Source: Gyrodactylus bullatarudis | Lineage: Eukaryota; Platyhelminthes; Monogenea; Gyrodactylidea; Gyrodactylidae | Direction of reading: 5' to 3' | DNA length: 64,000 nucleotides | Assembly (NCBI GenBank): GCA_012064415.1 | Contig: SSNU01000051.1 | Location: 350,461 to 414,460, forward strand | Part shown: positions 10,280 through 22,147 of the stretch, one piece after another | Numbering within the stretch: the first letter of the stretch is position 1 | Layout: each line of letters begins with the position of its first letter | Notes under the pieces: model-generated | Database searches by the model: none | What the model was told of the DNA's origin: nothing | What the model saw: the letters and a program-made list of their open reading frames with translations, nothing else | Made by a program: the position numbers and the translations under genes

Positions 10280-10900
10280 GCAATTATTACATACATGGCA
10301 AGGGTATTGAAATGAGCTAGTCAGAGAAGAGCTTGAATAGACCAGATTAGTACTGAAATATGTTAATAGTACCTTATGTCTGGGGAAAGACTAACTTTGG
10401 TCAGTTATAACTCGTGTAAATAAAGGACTCATACGACACCAGACCACTCCCTGAATTGATACGTCTCAAAATTCCAACTGTTTTTTAATATTTTCCTGAT
10501 CAACTTATTGATTTCACCCTTTTGTTTTCTATCAGTTACTTCGTTGTGTAAATTTAAAGTATGAATTTTTTATTATGTGGCAAGCTTTACCTAAATTCTG
10601 AAGTTGAAACTGAAAATGGAAAAAAATTTTAAAAATCACACTTCAAAAATTCAACTTTTGAACCTGTTGTGATGAGAAAGCGAAAAACCAACCTCAGATT
10701 CGGAAAGCTCATAAAATTTTTATCTAAACAGTTTTCTTTTATTTCGAAAAATCTTATCGGAAGGTTTATCTGTCCTAAAAAACATGACAGAAATTTCACC
10801 AAAAAAAATGCAAAAAATCGAACAGTTTTTTATTAGACGTCACTTTGAAAAAAAACTAACTCCACTCCTACACATGAGATATCGATCTTAATCTACTTAT
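10280..10900. pseudogene. Decayed arm of the same long-TIR DNA transposon
   Basis: Sequence around 10370-10480 (taccttatgtctggggaaaga, gtgtaaataaaggactcatac) matches 6955-7040 of the intact element at many positions, and 10680-10870 matches its outer part (gattcggaaagctcataaaa). Many substitutions and indels are present. It shows that this family has been active in this genome at different times. Confidence 0.6.
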
Positions 10901-11019
10901 TAATTTTACCCTTTTGTTTTTTATCAACCGTTGAGTTAGTTCGTTGTGTAAATTGAAAATATGATTATGAGGCAAGCTTTACCTAAAACTGAAAATGGAA
11001 AAAAAATACTATGGGAGTG

Positions 11020-11275
11020 TGGAGTAATAGCAGACAAACGGAGCCTAGTGGATAAAAGCGTTGCCTCACACCGTTGAAGTCCTGGGTTCGAATCCTGTAC
11101 TGACGAGACCTAATAAGGACGGAACTCGTCTAGATGTCCCACCGTAAGTTGAATATTATTTGACTCTTATGGAATTGACACTTGTTTTCCCGAATTCTGA
11201 CATCTAGGTGTGAGAAGACAATCTCCATCAAGTTAGATTCACATAGATATTTCAACATTGTGGTTAATTGGTGAC
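11020..11275 (+). mobile_element. tRNA-derived SINE with hammerhead ribozyme (Sm-alpha-like)
   Basis: A tRNA-like head with a box A-like segment (gagcctagtggataaaagcg) and box B (gggttcgaatcc, 11092-11103) leads into a hammerhead (ctgacgagacctaataaggac) and a tail shared with copies at 46.6 and 63.1 kb (tggaattgacacttg, ctccatcaagttagattcac). Here the GAAA box reads GGAA, which should abolish cleavage. Schistosome Sm-alpha repeats have the same tRNA-plus-hammerhead architecture. Confidence 0.8.
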
Positions 11276-11552
11276 TTTCTTTGACTTGTATAAGGGCAAT
11301 TCCATCCATTTATATCACGTTAAACGGAATTGTAATGATATCCTTTAATTCTGTAAAATGTGATAGACAATAGGCAGAAATGATTTAAAAATTCTCTCAT
11401 GTTTGAGGTTTTCTAGAGTAGAGTCTTAAATTAATACTGCAAAGTGTTTCTAATTCATTAGTAGGAGTTAATTTTTGATGATAAAGAAAATTCTAGAAAG
11501 GAATTAAATTCAATCAACTGTTTATTGAAATCAATGATATACCTTCAAAGTT

Positions 11553-11968
11553 TATGCTAGACCAGTTATAGAATATTGTTCAGCAGTATGGAATCCTGAA
11601 GGTAGAAAATGGTCGAAAAAATTCAATCTGCACAAAAACGATTTGTACGGCTACTATCTTCGAGTTATCAAACTGAACTGAACTCTCCGAACAACTCTCT
11701 TAGACTTGGAAAAGAGCTGAAATCAATTACCCTTATCAAATCATCCCCTATAGTAAGCTCTAACCGCCAAGGATTGCGCTATAATATTCTAGAACTTGGC
11801 AACCTTAAAAAGCTGGCAATATTTAATAAATGTAAAAGCATATTTAAAAATCTCAATAGATCAATTAAAAACCTAAGCTTAAATAAATTCAAAAATGAAC
11901 TCAAAAATAAATCATTGTACTCAGAAAAATATGAAGAATCGTTTATGTTTACAGATATCTATTGTTAA
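11553..11968 (+). pseudogene. LINE ORF2 C-terminal fragment
   Basis: A frame reading ARPVIEYCSAVWNPEGRKW (near 11559-11616) shifts to the frame that holds KIQSAQKRFVRLL and runs to 11968. This is the post-RT domain of jockey/CR1-like LINEs (the motif RP-LEY-VWNP followed by IE-VQRR-TR). One frameshift near 11610 marks it as dead. A similar domain is at 55238-55468. Confidence 0.7.
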
Positions 11969-12067
11969 ATAAAAAACGATTTCTATTTTCTTCTTCTACT
12001 GGTTGAGTTGCTTCATCTTCTAAACCAAGAAACTATTAATTTATCAACAGAATTGGAGCAAAAAAAT

Positions 12068-12630
12068 ATGAAGACCTTTAGAATTATTAGAACACTCGAT
12101 TTGGGGACAGGGACAATATCAAAAAATTCTGTTGAGTGAAATTAAAAAAAGACCAGAAGTAGTGTAAATTAATGAAAAAATTATTCAATAAAATTTGCTC
12201 ATTAATTCAGAATGGTTATTTTTATTTATATTCTTAAAATTAAAATTAATTACAGTTGTGCCCCAGTTTTGGTGTATCAGAAATTGCACACTCCAATCTT
12301 CCTATTAAAAATAGTTTCTCTCACCAAGACACTGAAACGAATTTTGATAGAATCCGTCATTGGTTTTTAATTAGACATCAAGATGTAATTAATTAATGAA
12401 GCTATCATAGAGAATGTTTGTAAATAAATTGAAACCAATAATTATAGACTATAATTATAATAATTATTGAACTTTTATCTATTAAAGGTGACACATTGCC
12501 TTTTTTATCAAAGTTAATTTTCAAATATGAAGACCTTGAAAATTGTTAGAACACTCGATCTGGGGACAGGGACAATATCAAAAAATACTGTTGAGTGAAA
12601 TATAAAAACCACCAGAAGTAGTGTAGTATT
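12068..12630. repeat. Direct duplication of a ~100-bp segment
   Basis: The segment gaagaccttt...gttgagtgaaa at 12068-12170 recurs in the same orientation at 12528-12630 with scattered differences (shared words ctggggacagggacaatatc and gttgagtgaaat). The 12629-12838 open frame that follows is AT-rich and hydrophobic and I do not call it a gene. Confidence 0.5.
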
Positions 12631-13013
12631 GTTAAATAAAACTATTATTATTATTATTCTAAATAATTTTATTGCAGCTCTAATCGCATACTTTATCTAT
12701 AGGTATCTCATGGATTACAATAAACAGTTGATTGAACTTAATTCCTTTCTAGAATTTACTTTATCACCAAAATCTTTTTTTATTTATAATGATAGTACAC
12801 CTGTGAAGTATACAGCTATTAAAACTAGAACAACATGATAGTTCTTTTATTGTTATTCAGTTGACACTAAAAAATTTTAATTGCTTTCATCGTAATCTTG
12901 AACGTAGGGTCTAGATACTAACACTAGATGATGTAATAAAATCTTGAAAAAGTCTTACATCAAATTTACTTTAAAAAGAACTGATAGAGACATTGTTTTC
13001 AGTTTATTCAGTA

Positions 13014-13227
13014 ATGAGTTATTTTTTTGAACTATTGCTCATACTATTCATCACGAAAAAAATAGAAGCAACATCTGTTTTTGCAACAGACTTGCAATGC
13101 AGTGATAATACTTCAAGTCCGATTGATTTAGTTTATGAAAATGCTACGAAAATACAAATGGGCCAACTATCGTTTGATTTTGTAAGATGCACCACAATTG
13201 ATCTTTATGGTGACGCAAATGAATATT
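13014..13227 (+). CDS. Mucin-like secreted/surface protein, exon 1 (signal peptide)
   Basis: Starts at the ATG at 13014 (MSYFFELLLILFI), a classical signal peptide, followed by KKIEATSVFATDLQCSDN and more extracellular-looking sequence with cysteines. The exon ends GAATATT|gtaagt at 13227 in phase 1. A 61-nt intron (13228-13288) with a tcctttag acceptor leads into exon 2. The frame extends a few codons upstream of the ATG but only from TTG. Confidence 0.72.
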
Positions 13228-13288
13228 GTAAGTCCTATTGAAAAAATATTCAACCCATCATTGAAAGTATTTTAAAAATATCCTTTAG

Positions 13289-14662
13289 TATATTTGTATT
13301 GTAACGGAGGCCTGATTCGTTATGCCTATGACGATACTGATAGAATAAATATATCATATTCAACACGAAGCAAGACTGGGTCGAACCATTCATTTAATGG
13401 AAAGAAATATTTTGGAGAGCTGGTAATGATTATACCTGGAGCTGCAGACGAACAGTACTCATTTATGCTAGAGGAAGTCCCGGATAGCGAGACAACATTC
13501 TTCTCAGAATTGTATCCAAACATGGCAGGTAGTACGTTACAATTTCAAGTTGGTCTAATATTGAGTGATGGGTTTGGGGCCGGTTCAAGATTGGATTTGA
13601 TGAGAAAATATTTTAATTGTAATCAAAGATATAATTACGAAGGAAGTAGTATGTTTGATTCGTGTTATGGTCTAATTCCATATGTATGTGGAAAAGTTAT
13701 AAAAATAAGATCATCAGAGATAGCGTATCTACAGTCGTATCAAGCAGCCACAGGAGATATGTTCCGAAATGTTAGGCAATACACAGGCCCAAGTTATCAT
13801 AACTTTGCTGCGAAACCGGCTTTAAACTATCAACAGGAAACAACAACTATCGACTTCAACACAACAGCTGACCCTGTCACAACTACAACTGACGCTGGAA
13901 CGACCACAATAGACTTCAACACAACAGCTGACCCTGCCACAACTACAACTGACGCTGGAACGACCACAATCGACTTCAACACAACAGCTGGCCCTGTCAC
14001 AACTACAACTGACGCTGGAACGACCACAATCGACTTCAACACAACAGCTGGCCCTGCCACGACAACAACTGACGCTGGAACGACCACAATAGACTTCAAC
14101 ACAACAGCTGGCCCTGATCACAACTACAACTGACGCTGGAACGACCACAATCGACTTCAACACAACAGCTGGCCCTGTCACAACTACAACTGACGCTGGA
14201 ACGACCACAATCGACTTCAACACAACAGCTGGCCCTGCCACGACAACAACTGACGCTGGAACGACCACAATAGACTTCAACACAACAGCTGGCCCTGTCA
14301 CAACTACAACTGACGCTGGAACGACCACAATCGACTTCAACACAACAGCTGGCCCTGTCACAACTACAACTGATGCTGGAACGACCACAATCGACTTCAA
14401 CACAACAGCTGGACCTGCCACGACTACAACTGAGGCTGGAACGACCACAAACGACCCGAACACAACTCTTAGCCCCTTCATAACAACTCAGTCTATCACC
14501 ACTTCTATCATCAGAACTACTAATAGTTTGTCAACTACAGTTTCCTCTATTCCTAACACAACTTTCAAAAGATTGAGAGTACCGAATTCCTTTACCAAGG
14601 AATATTTATCTTTGCTCCAAATTCTCTTTTATGTTCCTGTCTTTATATTCCTGAGTTTATAA
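13289..14662 (+). CDS. Mucin-like secreted/surface protein, exon 2 with T-rich tandem repeats; frameshifted
   Basis: After a roughly 190-residue extracellular domain I do not recognise (CNGGLIRYAYDD, GELVMIIPGAADEQYS, with cysteines in NCNQR, DSCYG and YVCGK) comes a repeat region of ten 20-residue units (TTTIDFNTTAGPVTTTTDAG), a typical O-glycosylation substrate. The tail (SPFITTQSITTSII...) ends in a hydrophobic stretch, YLSLLQILFYVPVFIFLSL, stopping at 14662, like a GPI-anchor signal or membrane segment. One extra A at 14117 shifts the frame inside unit 5-6 and gives an early stop at 14133; without it the frame runs to 14662. This is either a sequencing or assembly error in the repeat or a real null allele. 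The layout recalls trematode surface or polymorphic mucins, but I do not claim orthology. Confidence 0.68.
13843..14446 (+). repeat. Ten-unit 60-bp tandem repeat (coding minisatellite)
   Basis: Units of 60 bp recur with a constant step (the word gacttcaac occurs ten times, about 60 bp apart). Units differ at a few positions (GAC/GGC, GTC/GCC, ATA/ATC), so they fall into sub-types that alternate, as expected from unequal exchange. The long open frames on the opposite strand here are a by-product of the repeat. Confidence 0.9.
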
Positions 14663-16260
14663 TGTTTCTTTATTCGAATCTCTTTCTTACTCCTGCACAT
14701 TATTGGCTTAATCCATAATATAACATATTTTTACTCATAATATTTCATTGTTCAAAAAATTATTTTAACCAATTTTCTACACTCTTCCTATCTCAATTAC
14801 CTTTTATTCTCTATTACAACAAACTTAGGCGAAAAACGTTCGAAATTGAGCCTGACTACAATCTGAAAATATGCTACTTTCCTCGTCCCATAATACTCAG
14901 GTGAGACTGATCAGGATCCCGCTTATCAACATCAACGGGAGATCCTTTTTGTTCAATGAACGAATATTAGCTATTGGACAGACTTTATTTTTTTTAATCT
15001 GTTATTTAAGTTTTTTAAATTTCTACTAGTTAGTTTAACCCTTTCGATGCCATAGCTGAACGAATAAAGTTTCAGGCTTAATTCTCTCACAGAATTACCT
15101 AAAATTTGCTGATAAAAAACTTTTAATAGGACAAAATTTTATGAAAATTTTTTCTTAAACATAATTTCATCAGGGTCTGATTTATTTTGAAATTCCCATC
15201 TACTGGTGAGTAATTTAGAGTGAAACTTTGCCAATGAAGAGATTTATTTGAAAGTTAATTGTTCCAAAGACTCAAATAATATCAAAAAGGATATCTTTTA
15301 AATTTCATTCGATCTTATTACAAAATAACCTAGATATTGAAGATCTAAGGTAAAAATGGGGTTGAAAATTGCCATTTTCACGAGACTATTGATGGAATTG
15401 CTAATTTATTTCATGCATAAAAAATATACCTTGTTTTGAATTAACTATTTAGCTTCTACGGAAATTAATCTTATTATCTCTGAACATTGATAAGTTTAAT
15501 AATTTCGATCAAAAAGAATCATGAATTAAGGAATTCTACTTTCTTCGGTAAAAGTCCAAATATCTATGGCATTCTTATGCCTGGCTAGCAAAAATATAGC
15601 ATGATAGCAAACTAAAATAGTTTGTGATATACTATCAAAAAATAATCATAAAAAATGTTTCAAAATCATTGAAACTAGTCAGTTTGAACATAGAGGTCAT
15701 ATATGACCTGTGGTATCGAAAGGGTTAAAACTATTTTCTTAAGTTAATTAGAATAAGTGACTTTTCTTGAATTCTATGAACAGTGTGCCGAGTAAGTACC
15801 AAAAAAAGACCAACTCGATAAAAAATCTTTGACCATCTATGATGAAGTATTCATATTAAGATTGTGATTAAAAAATCCCAGCATCTACTTTTAATCATAT
15901 TTTTCAGTAAAATGATCAAAACCACCCCATATTCATGTTCGAAAAGTTGCAGATAAAGCGAATAGCCAAGACTTTTCGAATGCGTTTATCCTAACCATAA
16001 TATTATAGAAAACTTTCGGAGTTTCCAACAATGTTGCTCTGTGATTAGCATTAATCCAAGAAAGAACGTAGACGTGCATCGCGTAACTGGTTATTTTAAT
16101 TGCCTTTATGGAACCTTTTTGGCAGCATACAATCAAAGAATTCGACAAGCTTATATCGTCCATCTGACCATGTAGATATCTACTGTAGAATTTCTTCTAA
16201 TAAGCTCTACCAATTCAGGGATGCGTGAAAGTATAGAAATATATTTATAATATAATATAT
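14663..16260. other. No gene recognised
   Basis: AT-rich sequence. About 50 bp near 15745-15795 (tagaataagt...gccgagtaagta) recurs near 18555-18608, so a repeat family runs through here. A minus-strand frame at 15933-16163 has a faint protein-like look (SLSNSLIVCCQKGS) but I cannot assign it. Confidence 0.35.
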
Positions 16261-16267
16261 AATATAA

Positions 16268-16291
16268 AGGTCTAATTTATAAATTAGACCT
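16268..16291. repeat. Perfect 24-nt palindrome beside TCGATA-rich low-complexity DNA
   Basis: The 24 bases from 16268 to 16291 equal their own reverse complement (half-site AGGTCTAATTTA). It sits between an AATATA run on the left and an AT-rich tract with repeated TCGATA words to about 16435. It may be a cruciform or repeat artefact; no function is implied. Confidence 0.6.
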
Positions 16292-17315
16292 GCCCATATC
16301 CATTTTCAATATTCGATATTTCTCGAAACACAATATTTATTCGATATATATATTGATTCAATATCGAACATAGTTTATTTACAGTTTTGGATATCGAATA
16401 TATACGATAATGGTTCGATATTTGGAGAAGAGACGTATATCCCTGCCCACCCTATGATATAATTTTACACATTTTCCCAAGGACTTATTTCATTATAATT
16501 ATAATAAAAATGGCACCATTCGAAAGAAAATTAAATTTTACATTGGAATGCTTTTTAAAATTTGAAATTTTATTAAATCTACACGTCAAAAAAGAAGAAA
16601 AAAACTTCAAAAAAATGTATTTTTTAAAGGATTTTTCAATTTTTTCTAACTTGACGCGCATATTAAAAAGCTTTGCGAGAGTGCTTAATTCGCGTTTTAC
16701 CCATCAATTAACGCGTTTTTTACGTTCTTAATGGGGATGACATCAATTTCGGATTCCTATGTTTTCATGCCAATAATATGAATTAAGTTCATTGAGATAA
16801 TCAAAATTAGCTATTTTTTTTGGCCAAAATATTAACGCTAGCGAAATTCTGAAAGCAGATCTAAAATCAGCACAAAATTTTATTCCAGAAAAACTGATCA
16901 AGTTCTTATAATATTTTTTTCCCAAATCCCGTGTCATAGTCGATTTATGTTGATTTACAAATTATCTAATTAGCTGTTCACGTTTTCATGAGTGAATAAG
17001 GTTGAATTTTTTTTCTGATCACTCAAATTTATTAATTTAAAAATAAATCCCAAATTTTTGGCAAATCAGTAAACACATTCATATTCAATTTACAAAATAA
17101 ATTTTTTTCAACTGTTGATGAGTATGGTACCAAATTGATTATATAATAGGTATAGTCGGCCAATTTTCAGGATTTGAAGCCTAGTAAATTTCTGATTCTA
17201 CTTTCAAGATAGATTCTAATGAAATCATATAAAACATGCGTTTTGTCATTTTTTCATCTTCCTTTTAAGTCTTGAAAAATTTTTCAAACTTATTTTTTAA
17301 AAGTTTTTTATAGTA

Positions 17316-17440
17316 TACAGGTGAGGGACCCATTTTCTTTCCCACTCTGCCCAGATCATCTTTCACTCTTGCGTTATATACCTAAATCGTGAAAATTTTC
17401 GACCAATGGGAGGGCGAGAAACCTATAACCAATGAAATTC
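17316..17440. repeat. ~125-bp dispersed repeat, inverted copy at 28165-28310
   Basis: Words such as tcccactctgccca, tatatacctaaa, cgaccaatg and accaatgaaattcaag occur in the same order here and, reverse-complemented, near 28165-28310. The two CCAAT-type words and the TATATA box within 60 bp give it a promoter-like look, but being repeated it is more likely a transposon end. Confidence 0.5.
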
Positions 17441-17920
17441 AAGTACATCAAAGTAATGCAAAAATTTCACAATAATTGCAATTTCATGTTTGAATTTTAA
17501 AATATTGAAATATTTTTTGGATATTTAAGTCAAACATTTACTGATTCACGCTTTAAGATGTTAGAAAAGTTTTTATATAGAATTTAATTTTTTTGGTCAT
17601 CGTACAGTGATAATTTTGGTACCATCTGATAGAGCAGGAAAATGTACAACTTCTGTCAAATTTTCATAAGTAGGCTATGATTTTTTCTATATGTTCCTTC
17701 CTACTGTGGAATTGATGATTAAATGGCGTTTCTTCAAGTCACAACCTCTTTCACTTCCGTCTGCTGCTATTTGAATATACCGTTCCACGGTTTGATTATT
17801 AGAAGATTTATGATCAAACTTAACAGGTATTGATATATCAATATCATCTGAAGAAGGCCTGCAGAATTACCATCATTGAATGAAACCATTCCGTGGTATG
17901 AGTTAGCTAATTCATAATAG

Positions 17921-18541
17921 ATTAATATGGTATTATTTTCATGACAAAAGTATCCTGAAATGGACCGTAAACTACTGGCTGGCGAATGGAAGAACCAATG
18001 TATTGGATGCCGAAATGAATATACCAGAATAATATCTGATAAATAGTCTCAATAATTTCGAATATCAAAATTTAGTTGTCAGTCACCGTATCAACGGTTT
18101 TAACCCTGTTTCAGGAGCACATATCAACGAAATTGAAGGGTTGTTGCGGACAATTAAAACTTGGATCAGAAGAAATAGTAGAATTTCTAAGCTCCACAAC
18201 TAAATAGAAAAGTAGAATATAAAAAAAAATTTAAGGCTAAATTAATTCAGAAACAAGCCCTTTATTTGGCTTGCTCAGTTTATTTAATAATATACTGGAA
18301 TAGATTATAATAGAAAAGAATAGCACTCAATAGGAAACGTATGGCATTCAGGTTTTTGGATGATTCTCATTGTCTAACTCAAACCCAAAGTGAAGTGTCA
18401 CCAAACTTATCATTGCCAAAATCTATTTTCTACATCTTCTTAAATAGAAATATGAAAATTATATCATTGCGTAGAACCAGAGATATTCGAATCAAGTCTC
18501 AAGACATAATTAATTTCTTGTGTATGAAATACTTTCCCAAC
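17921..18541 (+). pseudogene. Merlin-like transposase relic, plus-strand arm of an inverted pair
   Basis: Reads KWTVNYWLANGRTNVL, then LVVSHRINGFNPVSGAHIN followed by EIEGLLRTIKTWIRR. The latter matches the ISXO2/Merlin block nHs-FvdP-tGaHTN-IE-W-K. The catalytic middle is missing, so this is an internally deleted, non-autonomous copy. The segment to 18541 is nearly identical to the reverse complement of 23354-23973. The later open frame MAFRFLDDSHCLTQTQ (18341-18559) occurs in both copies and is probably non-coding transposon sequence. Confidence 0.65.
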
Positions 18542-20150
18542 TTTCGAAGTTTTAATTAGAATAAGTAAATTATCTTGAATGTCATGAAATTAAAGCCGCC
18601 GAGTAAGTATATTGAAATCGAAAGGGGACCTACGATCACAAAATAAAAGTATGAAAACCGTCTTACAAATTAAATCTGTTTATAAACGTTTTGACGAAGG
18701 AAACTCAAATAAAGTTGGATAATTTATTGGAGTTTGTATTGCTGGGCTTCTTCGAAAGCATTTGTTCCTGTTGATATCGAGGATTTGAAGACGAATAATG
18801 AGTGATAAAGCTTTTACTTCGCTTAAAATTTATTATTTTTATATCGGTTTTATGAGATTGCCATCAACTTAATTAATTAATCTTTTGAATCATAGACACA
18901 ATGTTGTTTCGATGGGTGAAAAAGAAATTGTGAAGTAAATATTTTCTTGACTTTAAATTACTAATTTTCCTTACAACGATCTGAAAATAGTAAGGACCTA
19001 AAGATTTCCAACTCGATGCCAGAGAATTTCAAAGAGAAAAGCCCTTAAATTCGGGCATACTCTTCAGTCTATACATGACAGTATTTATGAAGGTTTGACA
19101 TTACAAAATTGAATTTGATTGGTTTATCCTTTCCAAAATATTATGACTCATGTGATGTGTTCTTACCTTACATGAGTAATGTGAGGAGTGAATACCAAAC
19201 AATCACCCACAGACACATGCAAGTCTCATAATAATTTACAATGATAACTAAGTATACTATGTATGAAGTAACATATGAGATCTATAATTAAAAATCATTT
19301 CTCTCCACACGATATTATAATCAGTTATACGAGAATATAATAAAAAGCTGCAATTTTATAAACTCAAATAAAAGTATGGGATTAATGTATATTAAACATC
19401 AATTTATGATAATCATTGAAAATTTCAAGATAAACGTTTCAGTAAACAATTATATTCGATTATATAAAATTTTCATGAATACGTAATTTGAAAATTAGTA
19501 TAAAATTTATGAACGCAAATTAAGATTCACATTAAGAGTTGAATCAAGTAAGTTTCCAATTTTGCCTTAGCCCTTAATAAAAGTTTGAAAACTGAGGGAA
19601 TTCAAGAAAACTCCAAATTTTTGAAGATAATACTCATAAAGAGAAAAATCTTTAATTGGAATGTATCAGTACAGATAGAAATAGTTCCCTTATTTTCTTT
19701 CTAAAAGTCCCTTTATTATCTTATTACTCGATTGAATAATATCTTTTTTGAAGAAATGCACTCAAGGTCAGTTCTGGAAAGTATCCATAAAATAAAATTA
19801 ATTCTTTCAAACTTCATCTAAACAAATTTTAGTGAGTCTAAAAAAATGACCAAAAATAATTCAATTTGTGGTTGCTGACTGAAATTCAAAAGAATAATGT
19901 AGACCTAATAATAATAACAGCCAAAATTATCATGAAAATTTTTGAGAAGCTATAATAAACAGATTTTAAAATATTGAGACCATGATTGATAGTCATAGGG
20001 TTTTGGACTTTACAGTTGTCAGATTCTCTCTTCTCTTCTGTTTTCGGTGTCTGCAGTATAACTCAATGCATTTTTCAATTCCCGCTAGAATAATATAAAG
20101 TGATCATCTCAGTGGTTTAAGACTAATACCTCATAATTTATATTCTCAAG
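18542..20150. other. No gene recognised; decayed hammerhead-type repeat near 19042-19090
   Basis: The words attcgggcatactcttcagt and tacatgac at 19050-19080 are a worn copy of the hammerhead repeat seen at 29.1 kb, with the core changed. The rest is AT-rich and unassigned. Confidence 0.4.
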
Positions 20151-20168
20151 GTAAAACAAACCATCAAG
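20151..20168 (+). CDS. Candidate 18-nt micro-exon, phase 1-1 (weak)
   Basis: tattctcaag|18 nt|gtaagt: open in phase 1, length divisible by 3, strong donor. It matches the grammar of the modular gene downstream, but a single 18-nt match can be chance, so I list it only as a possible upstream exon. Confidence 0.2.
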
Positions 20169-21498
20169 GTAAGTGGTTTAAAAATAATTAGTTTTGATTG
20201 ATAAAAGACAGATTTACTTTTGATTTGATTTATTGATATTTTCTCATGTTTTTATTAAATTAGGATTAGGATATTTGCTTTCCCAATGTAAGCTGAAAAA
20301 TTGATTACTGATGAAATTCTTGATTTAATTTTTTGTAGATATATTATTTATAAGAAATAATTAATTTTACAGTTGTATCAGAATGTAAAGCCCTAGCAAA
20401 AATATGGAGTCTGAAAATCCTTATTAACTTTTTCAAAAATTAAAATAAATGCAAAGTTTTTTTCGGTATTGAGATGATCAAACATTTTTCCTCCAGGGAG
20501 TATTTTCATAAGCAGTATGATTGAATAAAAAGATGTAAAATTTTGCAAAATTACAATTGCATTTTCAAAAATCGTAGTAATCAAATTATGTTTCCACCAT
20601 TCGATGGATATTATCCAGCTGTAGATAAATAAATCAAAATTTAAAATAAAATTGTATTCCAGTGTCATATTTTATCCTTTCAAAAAAACAACCTTTTCGT
20701 AAACTTTCCTTTAGCCTCGTTCTCTCTTATGTTGATCAGTAAGATTTGCAACTTGTCTTCATTCACTTATTCCTTTTCTTAACATAGTTGTATAAATAGT
20801 TCTAATTGTTCAGTTAAAATAGAAAATTACCAATTCCAGAGATTGGAGGACGAAGAGTGTGCTTGTCATTTCTAATTCTGCTTATATTTTTTATTTATGA
20901 GTTTTTTGACATACACTATGTGCAGCTCAGCGTAATGGAAATTTAACATGTCGACCATATCGTTCACTAACCAAGACAAGCTTGATATCCTTAAAATGGA
21001 AAAAACGAGTGTTAATCCAAAAGCGCAGAAATCTTTTGGCGAATTAAAATACAGTCAATCTAAACTCTCATCTTAATTTCCTAACCTAGTCATATTTCGA
21101 CTAGTCATAAGTGTGTGATATACATAGACAACCGTAAATCTATTTTATCCCAGGTACAGGCAGTTACAAATTGATGAATTACAAAAAGAAAATATTACTG
21201 TTAATTTATTGAAAATTATGGATAATCATTACAAGTAAGGAAATATCTATCACACACTGAGGACTACGTTGAAATATGACTAGGATAGGATATTTAGATG
21301 ATATGTTGATTGACATGTTTAGACCTGAATATACTAACCTAAATCTATGCATATCATAAGCATCACCTCTGTGAGGTCGAGGGAGAGAAGTTTTGGGAAA
21401 ATAATGATTTTTCATACCTTTGTAAAAACCTAAAATAGTACTTAATAATCTCATTGGTCGAAATTTGGGGTAGAAAGGATTTCAAATACTATTGATAG
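20169..21498. other. No gene recognised
   Basis: AT-rich, with short frames at 20393-20668 and 21206-21454 that have no recognisable domain. Nothing else is supported. Confidence 0.35.
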
Positions 21499-22147
21499 TT
21501 TTCACATGTTGTCTCACTTTAAAGAGCTTCTACCGTACAAATCGTTGATCAGGAAATATAAAAATTTCCTAGTATATTTCGTGAATGATCCTCGTCCTAG
21601 AACAACTCATGAATAGAAATTTTCTTCTATAGGCTGTACTAAAATTATTATATTTTGTAAATGATTAAGGGTGGGGTTTCCTCCTAAATACCTGTAGGGA
21701 CTTCGTTCGAGGAGGGGGTAATTGATATCTTGAAGATGATAGAATCTATTATATGAGACTAGTAATTAATCTATTCTATGAGGAGAATCAATTGTTAGAA
21801 ATTAAATTTCAGGCCTTATCTCATGCTCTATCAATAGTCATAGTTACATTTAAAAGGGGCTGGCTAAGAATTAGAAAACTAATTTCGAACAGTTGAATAT
21901 AGTTAAAATCAGGGATGAATCAAGCACAAAATAATTTGATTGGTCGCCCTCGACTCGGACAAGGAAGAGGAGGAGACTCCCGCCCTTAATCATTCACGAA
22001 ATATACTAATTTTAGTACAACCTGTGAAGAAAAATTTTTTTCATGAGTTGTACTAGAACGAGGAACATACACGAAATATACTAGGACTTGTACGGTAGCA
22101 TATACATTTTTCATTCTTATTCTGTCTTTAAGTGAGATGTGAAAATG
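21499..22147. mobile_element. Fold-back element with long imperfect inverted repeats
   Basis: About 160 bp at 21515-21680 (agcttctaccgtaca, tagtatatttcgtgaatgat, cctcgt.ctagaacaactcatgaa, aatgattaagggtggg) pairs with 21985-22145 in reverse complement with small loops. The outer ends ttttcacatgttgtctcactttaaaga and their right-hand match suggest the limits. The interior is GC-richer and non-coding. Confidence 0.65.

Noticed and set aside
12629..12838. Hydrophobic 69-codon frame before the mucin-like gene
   Set aside because: Starts in a TTATTATTATT tract from TTG; isoleucine-rich translation of AT repeats.
13843..14446. Regular 60-bp repeats considered as a CRISPR array
   Set aside because: Units are contiguous with no unique spacers, they encode threonine-rich peptide, and the context is eukaryotic.
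13822..14481. Long minus-strand frames over the tandem repeat (VVVPASVVVV repeats)
   Set aside because: Complement of the 60-bp coding repeat; a repeat whose length is divisible by 3 keeps several frames open. The plus-strand frame has a signal peptide and anchor.
16510..16731. Plus-strand frame of 73 codons
   Set aside because: Low-complexity K/F/L-rich translation of AT-rich DNA, no domain, no neighbours.
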